In this document: piece by piece, positions 1 through 9,763 of the stretch | Position numbering within the stretch: position 1 is the first letter of the stretch | Layout of the letters: each line of letters opens with the position of its first letter | The notes under the pieces: generated by a model | What the model was told of the DNA's origin: nothing | Databases searched by the model: none | What the model saw: only the letters and a program-made list of their open reading frames with translations | Position numbers and translations under genes: made by a program | DNA from: Conidiobolus incongruus B7586 | Taxonomy: Eukaryota; Entomophthoromycota; Entomophthoromycetes; Entomophthorales; Conidiobolaceae | Reading direction: 5' to 3' | Assembly (NCBI GenBank): GCA_000697335.1 | Contig: JNEM01016710.1 | Span: 1 to 42,782 of the forward strand | Length of the DNA: 42,782 nt

Positions 1-1214
1 TAATAGTTTTTTTTATTATTAATAACTTTTTACTATACTTTTAACAAAGATTTAACACTTAAAAAATAATTCTTTTTATTAAAGACTGAAATTTAATATT
101 TTACAAACCAATTAAATTTTCCTGTAGAAATTTTCTTTCTTATAAGCTGGTTTTTTAATTACCTAAAGTAATTATAATTACATAAGTTATAATCTAAAGA
201 ATATATTAGATGTGGTAGTTTTTTTTAGTTATTTTTAATTAGAAAGTTTTTTACAGCTTTAAATTTATATATTTTATAATTATCATGTAAAATAATAAAT
301 CTTCTCAAATTATATTGAGAACACTAATTAAAAATACTTTTATTTAAAAAAATAATATAAAGTTTATTATTAATTGATTTTCTTTTAAGAATTAAATAAA
401 AGTAATATATACCAATATAATTTATTATAATAATTAACATTTGCTTATTAATAAAATGTTTATTTAAATAAATTGTAAAAAAGGTTAATTTAACTTAATT
501 TAACATTTTAATTTGTGTTTTAATAAAAGATTACATAAAAATTTAAGATTCATTAATTATAATTATTCACTATAAAAGTTTAAGTTTCTAATAATATTTT
601 AGTAAGTTTTATTTAACAATAATTACTTTAACTTTTTTTTAAGTTTTAATTAAATTATAAGATATTTATTTTATATTTTTATTTATTAATTTGAGTTTAA
701 ACTTTAATATATATAAAATACTTATAAATCTAATATTAAAATGCTTAGATAATTCTTTAACTAAAATAAAAAGGTGTTTTTTAATATATTTTTTCACTCT
801 ATTAATAATTAAAAATATAATAATTAGAGTTAGTTTTTTAAATTTTAATAGGTTCTAGATAGTTTCTCTTTTAACCTTAAAATAATTTACCAAATAATAA
901 ATAGTTAATTTAAATAATACTTTATTATTCAAAGCTATTTGTAAATTCTAAATAATTTTAAATGATTTATAGTTAAGTTTTACTAATATTAAAATAAAAA
1001 ACTTTTGATGATTATTATTTAGTTTTAATATAATTAAATAAAACAACCAATTTTAAAAAGTTAATTTTTTAATCCAAAAAATATAATATATATATATATA
1101 ATTTACAAATATATAATCTCTTATCTATTTTGTATATATCTATTTATTTAAATTTGATAATATGTTTGAGAAATCAGAAATTAAAAAATTTCCCATTATT
1201 TTTAAGATAATAAT
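1..1214 (-). mobile_element. Decayed mariner (DD34D-type) element M0, cut by window start
   Basis: Read on the minus strand this aligns with the better preserved mariner at 13308-14629 over almost the whole transposase. The stretch near 1010-1075 matches the N-terminal coding part (also seen at 11930-12000), and 690-850 matches the helix-turn-helix region. Bases 1-120 match the C-terminal coding end. The terminal repeat lies at about 1165-1214, with the mariner block AAATTTTTTAATTTCTGAT (seen as its complement). The other terminal repeat is outside the window. The copy is full of stops, has very few G/C left and is not functional. It lies inverted to the related copy at 11800-13010, with which it shares a subfamily terminal repeat (AATGGGAAAT rather than AATGGCAAAT). 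Confidence 0.75.
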
Positions 1215-2135
1215 TGTAAATCTTTATAAAAGATCTTAACATCAGTAGGATAATAAATATCTAAATTATATATATACATTAATCTTTTATATAATAAGAA
1301 ATATTAATTTTGTGAATGTCAATCAAATGTATAGGCTTTAATGAAAAGTTTAAAGGAATCTTTGAATAACATGTTAGCCTAAATATTATAAAACTAACAT
1401 TTATATTTTTATTTTGATTATATATATTCAGTTATCTATATAGACCCTAACACAATTTATTAATAAAACTCGTAATTTCCACAACTTGGCAAATTTTATA
1501 TAATATCAGTTCTAAAGAAAGAGAATTTAAAAATATAAAAATTTATCATAATATAATATACAACAAGAAGAATTTTATAATTAAATTCCAATTTAAATTA
1601 TTTAATATGAAATTCTAAGAATTGTAATATCTCAAAAACATTTATATCCTATATTAAATGCTATCGAATTAAAAAATTAAATATATATTATCCTATGCCA
1701 TTAATCACTAAGTATTATATTTGTGAATTTAGCAGATTGAAGGAAAAAGTTTATCTAATACCCTAACATACAAAGTTCTATATATTCCAATTATTATTTG
1801 ATTAACTTTTAAAATTCAAATATAATTAACCAGAATGATTACTTACAAAATGATGAAATATGTGTTAGTTTAAAATATATTCCATTAAATTTGGAGGTGG
1901 GTCATAAATCAATTATATAGTCTTAATTATATCCAAAATAAGAGAATTTTGATATATAATATTTGGGATGATATCAATATTATATATTTATATAAATTAA
2001 AATGATTCATTCGAATTTGAAAAAAAAATCTTCCATAAATGAGTAATTTCGAATTTGAAGTTTACATCAATTAAATCTTCAATTTTTTTGGAGAGATGTG
2101 GAGTTGGTGTGAATTTATTAAGCATTCAAATACAT
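1215..2135. other. AT-rich intergenic stretch
   Basis: No open frame of interest and no recognisable RNA gene. The part just before 2135 is less AT-extreme and probably holds upstream control DNA of the peptide gene at 2303. A G/T-rich block at 2093-2113 has a looser counterpart upstream of the second peptide gene (4403-4420). Confidence 0.5.
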
Positions 2136-2235
2136 GATCAACATACAAGCACATGCTCTTTAACCGTTCCAAATAACTTGGCTGATAATAGAAAATTTTC
2201 GAACACTCCTTAATAATTTCAATCTAATATAAATA
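2136..2235 (+). promoter_or_regulatory. Promoter of first GW-repeat peptide gene
   Basis: Three short blocks occur in the same order before both intact peptide genes: GATCAACA (2136-2143), AACTTGGCT (2175-2183) and CTAATATAAATA (2224-2235). The last contains a TATAAATAG box at 2228-2236, 75 bp before the ATG. The rest of the two upstream regions is not alignable, so these blocks are candidate conserved control elements. Confidence 0.55.
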
Positions 2236-2302
2236 GAGAGATATAATAAATGTTAAACCCATCAATAAAAATAATCTTTAATAATAATTATAACACTTTA
2301 AT

Positions 2303-2611
2303 ATGGTCTCCTTCAAATCACTCTTCTTGACCCTTGCCTTCGTTACTGCTGCTCCTGTTACAGAATCTGAAAATTCAGAATTAGCCGCTGAATCACAAGA
2401 AAACTTCTTCAATAACGGATGGGGCCTTAACAACTGGGGACACCATGGTGGCAACTACTACAGACGTCAATGGGGTTGGGGCCACAACAACTGGGGACAT
2501 GGTGGTAACTACTACAGACGTCAGTGGGGTTGGGGCTTCCCTGGCCACCACGGAGGCAACTACTACAGAAGACAATGGGGCTGGGGCCACGGAGGAGGAA
2601 ATTATTATTAA
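2303..2611 (+). CDS. Secreted Gly/Trp/His-rich repeat propeptide (102 aa)
   Basis: I do not recognise a named family. The start MVSFKSLFLTLAFVTAAP is a typical secretion signal with cleavage likely around residue 16-17. An acidic pro-segment follows (ESENSELAAESQEN, 21-34). The rest is repeats: QWGWG...NYY units separated by Arg-Arg at 54-55, 72-73 and 89-90. Cutting after each RR would release QWGWGHNNWGHGGNYY, QWGWGFPGHHGGNYY and QWGWGHGGGNYY. The stop codon follows NYY exactly where another RR would stand. There is no cysteine. The layout matches fungal Kex2-processed repeat precursors such as alpha-pheromones; the actual role (signal, antimicrobial, metal-binding or structural peptide) is unknown. 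Single exon. Third-position C/G is much higher than in the surroundings, suggesting good expression. A near-identical gene lies at 4626. Confidence 0.88.
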   Translation: MVSFKSLFLTLAFVTAAPVTESENSELAAESQENFFNNGWGLNNWGHHGGNYYRRQWGWGHNNWGHGGNYYRRQWGWGFPGHHGGNYYRRQWGWGHGGGNYY

Positions 2612-3477
2612 TCAATTTAAAATTTTTGGAAATCAAATTTTTTTAAATAAATTTTTAACTTTATCAAATTATAATCAATTATACAAATTTAAATTATAAA
2701 ATATGAAAATTTCCAATCTATTATTAATGATATTTTATTATTCTAATTTAGTATAATTAACATCTACTTGACGCTCATTAATTAATAATAAAATAATTGT
2801 CAATCATTAATTTGTGTTTGCTATATAATTTAAAATATATAATAATTAATTTTCATTTGAATTAATTGAATTTATTTTTTATTTCATTATAAATTTTAAT
2901 AATCCATTTCATCAAATGTGCATTTTACTATTTTACTATATTATTATTTGATTATTGAATGTTAAAAATTTATAAATGATTACATTAATATATAATAAAT
3001 ATAAAGAATTTCAATATAAGTATTGATATTAATTTAGTTTCAATTTTAATAATATAAATAATGGAGGATTAAAGATGATAGATTGTAATTAATGTTTATG
3101 ATAAATGCAGCATTGATTGATTAAATCATATAATCTATAGAGATTCACGTGTGTAAATTTTAAATTAGTTATTTTAGTATTAGTAATGTTTATATTTTGA
3201 AAATATTATTATAATTAGTGTTAATGGTAATAATTAATTTTTTGAAATGTTTAGTTGGATCTAGAACATGCCAATTTGCCATATAAAGATGACATTCACT
3301 GTTAATGATATTCAAACTGAAATTTCAAGGAAAGATAAAATCATTGCTAATTTAGCAATATGGAGATATTAATTGTCATTTCATATATTTTTTAACTCAG
3401 AGCACTGTAAATATCTATACATCTATAGTTTGTCTAAACATTAAATTTATCTATTCTTAATTACTTATTCGATTAAT
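2612..3477. other. AT-rich spacer between peptide gene copies
   Basis: No gene seen. It holds the 3' region of the gene at 2303 and the remains of whatever promoter served the dead copy at 3478. No clear TATAAATA box was found before the dead copy. Confidence 0.5.
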
Positions 3478-3692
3478 ATTATCTCATCTAAACCATTCTT
3501 GTCAACTATTGCCTTCGTCGCTACTGCTCCTAATACAGAATCTGAAGATTCATAATTAGCAGCTGAATTAGAGGAGAACTTCTTCTATAACGATGGAACC
3601 TTAACAACTGGGGACACTATGGAGGAAATAACTACAGATATCAATGGGGTTGGGGTGCTCATCACGGAGACAAATATCCAATAAAGTTTTAA
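3478..3692 (+). pseudogene. Dead copy of the GW-repeat peptide gene
   Basis: Aligns with the intact copies at 2303 and 4626 from the start codon onward. The start is ATT instead of ATG (3478-3480). One in-frame TAA replaces the Glu codon of the ENSELAAE segment. A one-base deletion in the NNGWG region shifts the frame, after which the repeat part continues as NWGHYGGNNYRYQWGWGAHH and ends at a TAA at 3690-3692. The first RR site has become R-Y and only one repeat is left, so even before inactivation this copy was shorter and more divergent. It is an older tandem duplicate that has escaped the sequence homogenisation seen between the two live copies. Confidence 0.85.
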
Positions 3693-4444
3693 TCAAATAT
3701 TTTTATTTAATGAATTTTATATATTATAATAAGCTGAATTTGTTTTAGAATATATTTAATAGTAATTATCTAATAATTTTACCATTTTGAAAAAAAAATA
3801 CACAATTATTCAATTACGCTTATATCTAAAATTGATTAATTCGGCAAACTAATATTTTAGAAAAAATAAATATATAATTATTTTTTATAAAATTTAAAAT
3901 TAATTTTTTAAATAGTAAAGATTTAATTTGTTAGGTCAAAGAAAATGAAATATTTAATTATTGATCACAATCATTTATATAATCTATTTAATCTTCCAAC
4001 AATATGAATATTAAATATTCAATAATATATATTTGATTGTTTGTTTATTCGACTAAGTTTTTTGTACCATTTTAATATTTGTTTTATTCATTCTATTATT
4101 TAATGCAATTAATTATTAGATATTTGGGAGTCTATAAATTTTTACTATATTATTTTCACCTTTAAATATAAAATACCATTTATATTTTATTAAGTTTTTT
4201 CCAGTTTGTTTGTTATTTAATATTATATCTCCCAGATTTTCAACAACTATTGAGGTTTCCCTTGTATAATATAAATAAAAGTTGTAAAATTGTGTCTGAT
4301 ATATATCAGCAATCATTATATTGATTATTGCACACTTAATTTTCCGTTAATTGAATCCCCAAATCCAAATGGAAATTCAAAAATATTGAAATTAGTCTGG
4401 AGTTATGTGGGGTGTGAGGAATATAGTAATCATACATTCGCAAA
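3693..4444. other. AT-rich spacer
   Basis: No gene supported. The minus-strand frame at 4116-4316 is A/T-composition noise without recognisable features. From about 4340 GC rises, marking the upstream region of the second live peptide gene. Confidence 0.5.
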
Positions 4445-4547
4445 GATCAACAAGTAGTACCTTGTTAGTTCAAGATCTGAAAGCACTTGGCAGACTGGAG
4501 ATTTTGTGCTAACTTGGCTTTTGCTCGATAGCAAACTAATATAAATA
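4445..4547 (+). promoter_or_regulatory. Promoter of second GW-repeat peptide gene
   Basis: The blocks GATCAACA (4445-4452), AACTTGGCT (4511-4519) and CTAATATAAATA (4536-4547) repeat those before the gene at 2303, in the same order but with different spacing. The TATAAATA box at 4540-4547 is 86 bp before the chosen ATG. Confidence 0.55.
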
Positions 4548-4625
4548 TTCAACTTGCCACCATCCTAGAAATCATCAATTTTGAAGATTCTTAATTCTAT
4601 TCATATAAGTCTTATAATAGCAAAC

Positions 4626-4892
4626 ATGGTCTCCTTCAAATCACTCTTCTTGACCCTTGCCTTCGTTACTGCTGCTCCTGTTACAGAATCTGAAAATTCA
4701 GAATTAGCCGCTGAATCACAAGAAAACTTCTTCAATAACGGATGGGGCCTTAACAACTGGGGACACCATGGTGGTAACTATTACAGACGTCAATGGGGTT
4801 GGGGTCACAACAACTGGGGACATGGTGGTAACTACTACAGACGTCAGTGGGGTTGGGGCTTCCCTGGTCACCACGGAGGCAACTACTATTAA
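4626..4892 (+). CDS. Secreted Gly/Trp/His-rich repeat propeptide, short paralogue (88 aa)
   Basis: Residues 1-87 are identical in protein to the gene at 2303. The DNA differs at only about four synonymous C/T positions, while both flanks are unrelated. I chose the ATG at 4626 because it matches the other copy and gives a clean signal peptide; an in-frame ATG at 4581 would add 15 residues not found in the paralogue. RR sites lie at 54-55 and 72-73. Predicted products are the 16-mer QWGWGHNNWGHGGNYY and QWGWGFPGHHGGNYY. This copy lacks the last repeat: its stop again falls directly after NYY, at a unit boundary. That supports the idea that NYY is a mature C-terminus. Confidence 0.87.
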   Translation: MVSFKSLFLTLAFVTAAPVTESENSELAAESQENFFNNGWGLNNWGHHGGNYYRRQWGWGHNNWGHGGNYYRRQWGWGFPGHHGGNYY

Positions 4893-5790
4893 ATAATATA
4901 TTAATTTCCAAAGTCTAATTTTTTTTAATTTTTTAATTTCAATCATTAATAAAGAAACTCATATAAATTTAAAAAAATCATTTCTGTTTATTATATACAA
5001 TTATCTATACATATATTTTGAAGTTATAGTTACTCTCATATTTATATACCCAATAAATTAGGATTATTTGTATCTAATAATAGGATTATAATCATTTTAA
5101 TACTTTTAATGGATTAGATGTTTTAAATAAATTAAAATAATTTAGTTTATTTAATAATAAATTTTTGAACAATAAAAATTCTGAATATATTACTCAATCC
5201 TGAATATTGAATTTGTTTAATTAGTTGTAGCTTGCTTTTTTAATAATATATGACCATACTACAATATATCATTTATACATTATTCAAAATATCAATATTT
5301 CATTAAATTATAGAATAATTAACTTTATTTTGTCTGATAAATAAATTAATATTGAAATTTTTGGTTATTAAGTTTTTAATTAATATTAATAACTATTTTA
5401 AATTTTGCATGACAATGAAAAAAATTATTCATTAGTTAAGGTTTTTCGTTTTGATTTTGTAAATTAATTTTTTGTTAATAATATTAAATATATCATAGGT
5501 ATAATATAATGAAAATTTAATTTTAATTATTAAGAACTTCGATAATATAGTTATAATTAAAATTCATGGTTAAAATAGGTTAAATATTATGAATTAGGCA
5601 ATGTTTGAAAAAAAATAAAAATATAGTCAATAATATAAATATTCAAGTGTTTTAAATACATAGATTAGAGATATTATTAACTAATAAAATTAAACTTTTT
5701 AGAATGATATTAGTATAATCAAATCACAATAAAGGAAAAGAAATTAATTTATATAGATGATTGAGTGATTAAGGATTAAATTTAGAAATA
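4893..5790. other. AT-rich intergenic stretch
   Basis: No gene, RNA or clear repeat recognised. It marks the transition from the peptide array into the transposon-dominated block. Confidence 0.45.
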
Positions 5791-6990
5791 TTACCTTGAT
5801 ATTAAAAAAATGGGATATTTTGAAATTTCTGATTTTTTAATTCATATTATTAAATTTAGTAAAAATAATATATATATAATAAATATGAATAGAGATAGTT
5901 TTAAACAATATATATAGTCATTTTTATTGAAAAGATAAATTTGGAAAATGTATTATTTAGTTTTATTTTGTATATATTAAACTATATTAATCAAAAGTCT
6001 TATATTTTAATATTTTCAAAGTTTAATCGTTAATTCTTTATAATTATTAAAAATTTACAAATAATTTTTAAAGATGGAATTTTATTTAAATCGATTATCT
6101 ACTATTATGTAATTCTTTTATTTTTAAAATACAAATTATCCAAATTTTATTAAAATCTAAAAAACTTATATTGATAATTATATTTATTATTTTTAATAAA
6201 ATAAAAAAATTATTGAAAAATACTTTTTAATCCTAGTTAAATAGTTATCATAGCATTTTAATATCAATTGTATAAGTACTTTATAAATATTAAAGTTTAT
6301 ATTTAGTTTAATTAATAAAATATTTATTAGGTATTTTATAATTTAATTGGAATTTAAAACAATTATAACTAACCAAATTCACTAAGTTATAATCAAAAAC
6401 TAATCCTTTTATAATAAATTATTTCAAGGAATTATAAATATTTTTTAATTCTTTATTAAAATATAAATTAAATTGAAAAGCTAATATAAAATACTCCAAT
6501 TATTAAACCCTAATAAAATATTATTTTTTAAACAAATATAAATTATAAAAAATTTTATATTGATATATATTATTTTTATTAATTCCTTGAAAACAAATTA
6601 CTTAATAATAAGCTTATATTATCTTTTAAAATACTCTTATATAATAATATTAATATAATTTAAATTATTTATTATATTTATAATTATAATAAAAAATATA
6701 AAAACAAAGAAATTAAAGATTTTATAATTAAAAATTAATTAACAAAAGATATGTTATTTGATATATTAAGTAGATTATAACTTATAAGATTAAATTTATT
6801 TAGATAATTAAAAAATGAATTTTTCCAAAAAAATATTTATAAATATTTTTATTTAATTTATGTAAAATTTGATTTTAATTTATAATAAAGAAAAAATTTA
6901 AATATTAATAATTTGTTAAAAATATAATAAAAAAATAGTAATAAAATTATATATATTAATTTTATAATAAATATTTAATTTTATTAACAA
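5791..6990 (+). mobile_element. Heavily decayed mariner copy
   Basis: A mariner-type left terminal segment is recognisable at 5800-5850 (AATGGGATATTTT, then AATTTCTGATTTTTTAATT). Coding remains follow in order. 5990-6110 aligns with 13520-13640 (N-terminal coding part), 6290-6350 with the RLINKN..W.PYNL segment, and 6590-6640 with the segment after the second strand. About 6680-6760 matches the HDN..H....K.V.DF region. Many indels and almost no G/C left. The right end is uncertain; I see no convincing terminal repeat there. Confidence 0.6.
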
Positions 6991-7426
6991 TATATCTTAT
7001 TGTTTATTTATTTTTAATCTTAAAAATATCTTATTATTTAAAATCTAAGCTAATAATATCAATATATATTTTATTATAAAAAATATTGATTAATTTATTA
7101 TTATTTATTTTAACTTTATTCTATTTTGATATAGTATATTATAATTAGAAATAATCATCTAATATAAATAATTTGGTTTATTTTATTCCAATATATTAAT
7201 AATACATATGTTTTAAGAGTTCTGTAGATAATACGTTTTTATAATATTTTATTAGTTAAAATAATATATTTTGCCAATAATGATTTATGGAAACTAGTAT
7301 TTAAATTATATTTGTTAGTAAAATATATTTCTAAAGATTATCAAATTGATCTTGTAATTATCCTAATATATTATATTTTATAGTTAAATAATATTTTTAA
7401 TTTATTTAAATAAAATTAAGTTAATA
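6991..7426. other. AT-rich DNA between transposon copies
   Basis: No supported feature. May contain older transposon remains too decayed to assign. Confidence 0.4.
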
Positions 7427-9267
7427 TACACTGGCTTGCAAAAGTAAGCCATAAAATTATAATTTTATATATTTCTATCAATAACTCTATTAATTTTTAA
7501 TTATATTAATTTAAATCAAAATATATAATAAATTTATATTATTTATTTATAACTAAATATATTTAATCTAATTATATTAACTATTAGTTGATATATTAAA
7601 ATTTAATTTTTATTTAAAATTAGTCATAAATTTGAATATTTTAGTGATGGAAAGAATATTAAATCTTAGTATATCTATTTTTTGCTTTTCTAACTTTCTT
7701 AAGTTTATAGGGTATAAAGTTAATTAACTTTTTATATTAAAAAGGATTAATTTTGTTTCAAGCTTCTTAAATATATTTTTAAATTTATTTAAATATTTTG
7801 CTATTAGGAAAACTTTAATTGTTTTTTTAATTGATCTTAAAGATATTTAATTAAATTAAGGTTAAAGAATTAAAAAAACCATTTTATAACTATCATTTTA
7901 TTATTTTTAAACTATTTAGTAATAGAAATAATAATATAGCAAAAGGTATTATCTTATTAAAAAATAATATCTAATTTATTTAACTTATATCATTTAATAA
8001 TTTATTTTAATTCATTATTTAAAATATAATAATATATCTTAATATTAATTCCCCTATTAATTTTATAAAGATATTTTACACTAGAAGATAATATATATCC
8101 CTAAACTATAATTAACCCATTATTATATTATTAAGTTAAAATATTATAATGGTTATAAAGTAATTTTTTTTGAGATATCTAGCATTTTTATCAAATCTAT
8201 TAAAATATATTTTTGTTTTATTAAATTAAATAACCTTATTCTAATTAATTTTAATTTAACTTTAATAATAACATTTAAACTTTTGCTTAGCTTTATAGTA
8301 GGATTTTTTTAATTAAGGGTGTTTTTTTATTTTTTGATAAAATAACACTATTTGTTATATACTAACTTATAAAAGTGAGTCATAAAATTAAATATAAATA
8401 TATTTTAATTAATAACTAAAACAATTGTATATATTAATTTACTTGAAATTATAATATATAATTAAGGTATATTAATTGATTATAAATAAATATATTTAGA
8501 TATATTTAGTAAACTATTAGCAAAAATATTAACCTTTAATATTTAACTAAGATGAGTTATAAATTTGTAGGTTTTTAAGATAAAAGGATATATTTAACAA
8601 TATATTACCATATCTTTTTTTCTCTTTGCTATTATTTTATATAATATTTTATAGATATACTAAATTTTTTTATTAGTATTATTATACTTAAATCCCTATT
8701 TTTTCTATATTTCTATAATAATATTATACTTACTTATATTAACCAACCTATAAATATATCTTTTATGATTTTTATTTATAATCCTAATATACTTAAGTTT
8801 AAGTTTAGAGATATTTTTATCATGATTTTTAATAGCTTTAGCTATAATAAATTAGTTAGTATAAATAATTTTAACAATCCCATGAATTGATTTATCTTTA
8901 CTATAGAGTTGATTAATATATAAGTGAATTTTTTGAAAAGAGGGATTTAAGCATTTTAATACTAATATTATTTAAAATAATAATAATAGTATATATATAT
9001 ATTTAATTGAATAAAAGAAAAAAAATTTAAGTAGTTTTTTTATATACCCCTTTAACTTATAAATTTATAACTTATCTTATTTAAAATTTAAAATTTAATA
9101 TTTTAACCAATAATATATAAAATATTAATAAATATTACCTATTATAATCAGGTAATATATCTTTATTATATATTTTAAATTAAATTAATTTAATTAAGAA
9201 TTATTTAAGTTATAAGTAAATATATAAGTGATTTTTATTTTATAACTTATTTTTACAGGCAAATGAA
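7427..9267 (-). mobile_element. Decayed Tc1-like element A, interrupted
   Basis: Minus-strand copy of the element at 9436-11011. Its 3' end is the terminal repeat TACACTGGCTTGCAAAAG at 7427. Coding matches run from about 7665 up to 8330, corresponding to the C-terminal two thirds of the transposase. They resume at 8700-8970 for the first ~78 codons, including the start-side block AAATCCCTCTT. The 5' terminal repeat ends near 9267 and is eroded. Between the two parts lies a plus-strand 5' fragment of the same family (8358-8697), and about 100 nt of the transposase frame are missing at the junction. Many stops; inactive. Confidence 0.8.
8358..8697 (+). mobile_element. 5'-end fragment of the Tc1-like element inside copy A
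   Basis: Begins with a terminal repeat (TATACTAAC, then AAAGTGAGTCATAAAAT). It matches 9436-9776 nearly base for base up to the first codons of the transposase (AAATCCCT), where it stops abruptly. I count roughly 17 differences from the 9436 copy, nearly all of them transitions. It contains only the ~225-bp inverted repeat and leader, no transposase. Confidence 0.8.
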
Positions 9268-9435
9268 TATTATTTTTGTAATTTCAACTAGTTTATATTA
9301 TTTAATTAAATTTAAAAAAATTACTATTTATTTAAGTTTCAAACACAATAAATATTTAAAAGATGTTTTTTTATATAATAATATTTTAATATATAAATCA
9401 AACTCTGTTATATTAAAAAATATCATAAATATATA

Positions 9436-9661
9436 TACACTAACCTGCAAAAGTAAGTTATAAAATCAAATATATATATATATTTCAATTAATAACTAAA
9501 ACAATTGTATATATTAATTTACTTGAAATTATAATATATAATTAAGGTATATTAATTGATTATAAATAAATATATTTAGATATATTTAGTAAATTATTAG
9601 CAAAAATATTAACCTTTAATATTTAACTAAGGTAAGTTATAAATTTGTGGGTTTTTGAGAT
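9436..9661 (+). repeat. Left inverted repeat of copy B with outer and inner direct repeats
   Basis: Outer motif GTAAGTTATAAA at 9453-9464 and an identical inner motif at 9632-9643, 179 bp apart. The right end mirrors this. Such paired sites are transposase-binding sites in IR/DR-type Tc1 elements (family knowledge); binding here is inferred. Confidence 0.7.
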
Positions 9662-9763
9662 AAGAGGATATATTTAATAATATATAACCATATCTTTTTT
9701 TCTCTTTGCTATTATTTTATATAATATTTTATAGATATACTAAATTTTTTTATTAGTATTATT

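Noticed and set aside
2393-2699. Other-frame and antisense open frames over the GW-repeat gene (2393-2590, 2427-2636 minus; 2445-2699 plus)
   Set aside because: They are products of the codon-level repeat. They lack signal peptides and conserved features and vanish with the repeat in the dead copy.
4581-4625. Upstream ATG at 4581 as start of the second peptide gene
   Set aside because: Would add 15 residues absent from the paralogue and disturb the signal peptide; the ATG at 4626 matches the first gene exactly.
4716-4946. Antisense frame over the second peptide gene
   Set aside because: Shadow of the repeat in the sense gene, same pattern as at 2393-2590.
6400-8300. Possible CRISPR-like or tandem satellite arrays in A/T-rich repeats
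   Set aside because: Recurrent words trace to dispersed transposon copies, with no regular spacing or unique spacers.
9263-9463. 66-codon plus-strand frame between Tc1-like copies A and B
   Set aside because: Overlaps the terminal repeat of B and is Ile/Asn/Lys-rich A/T translation.
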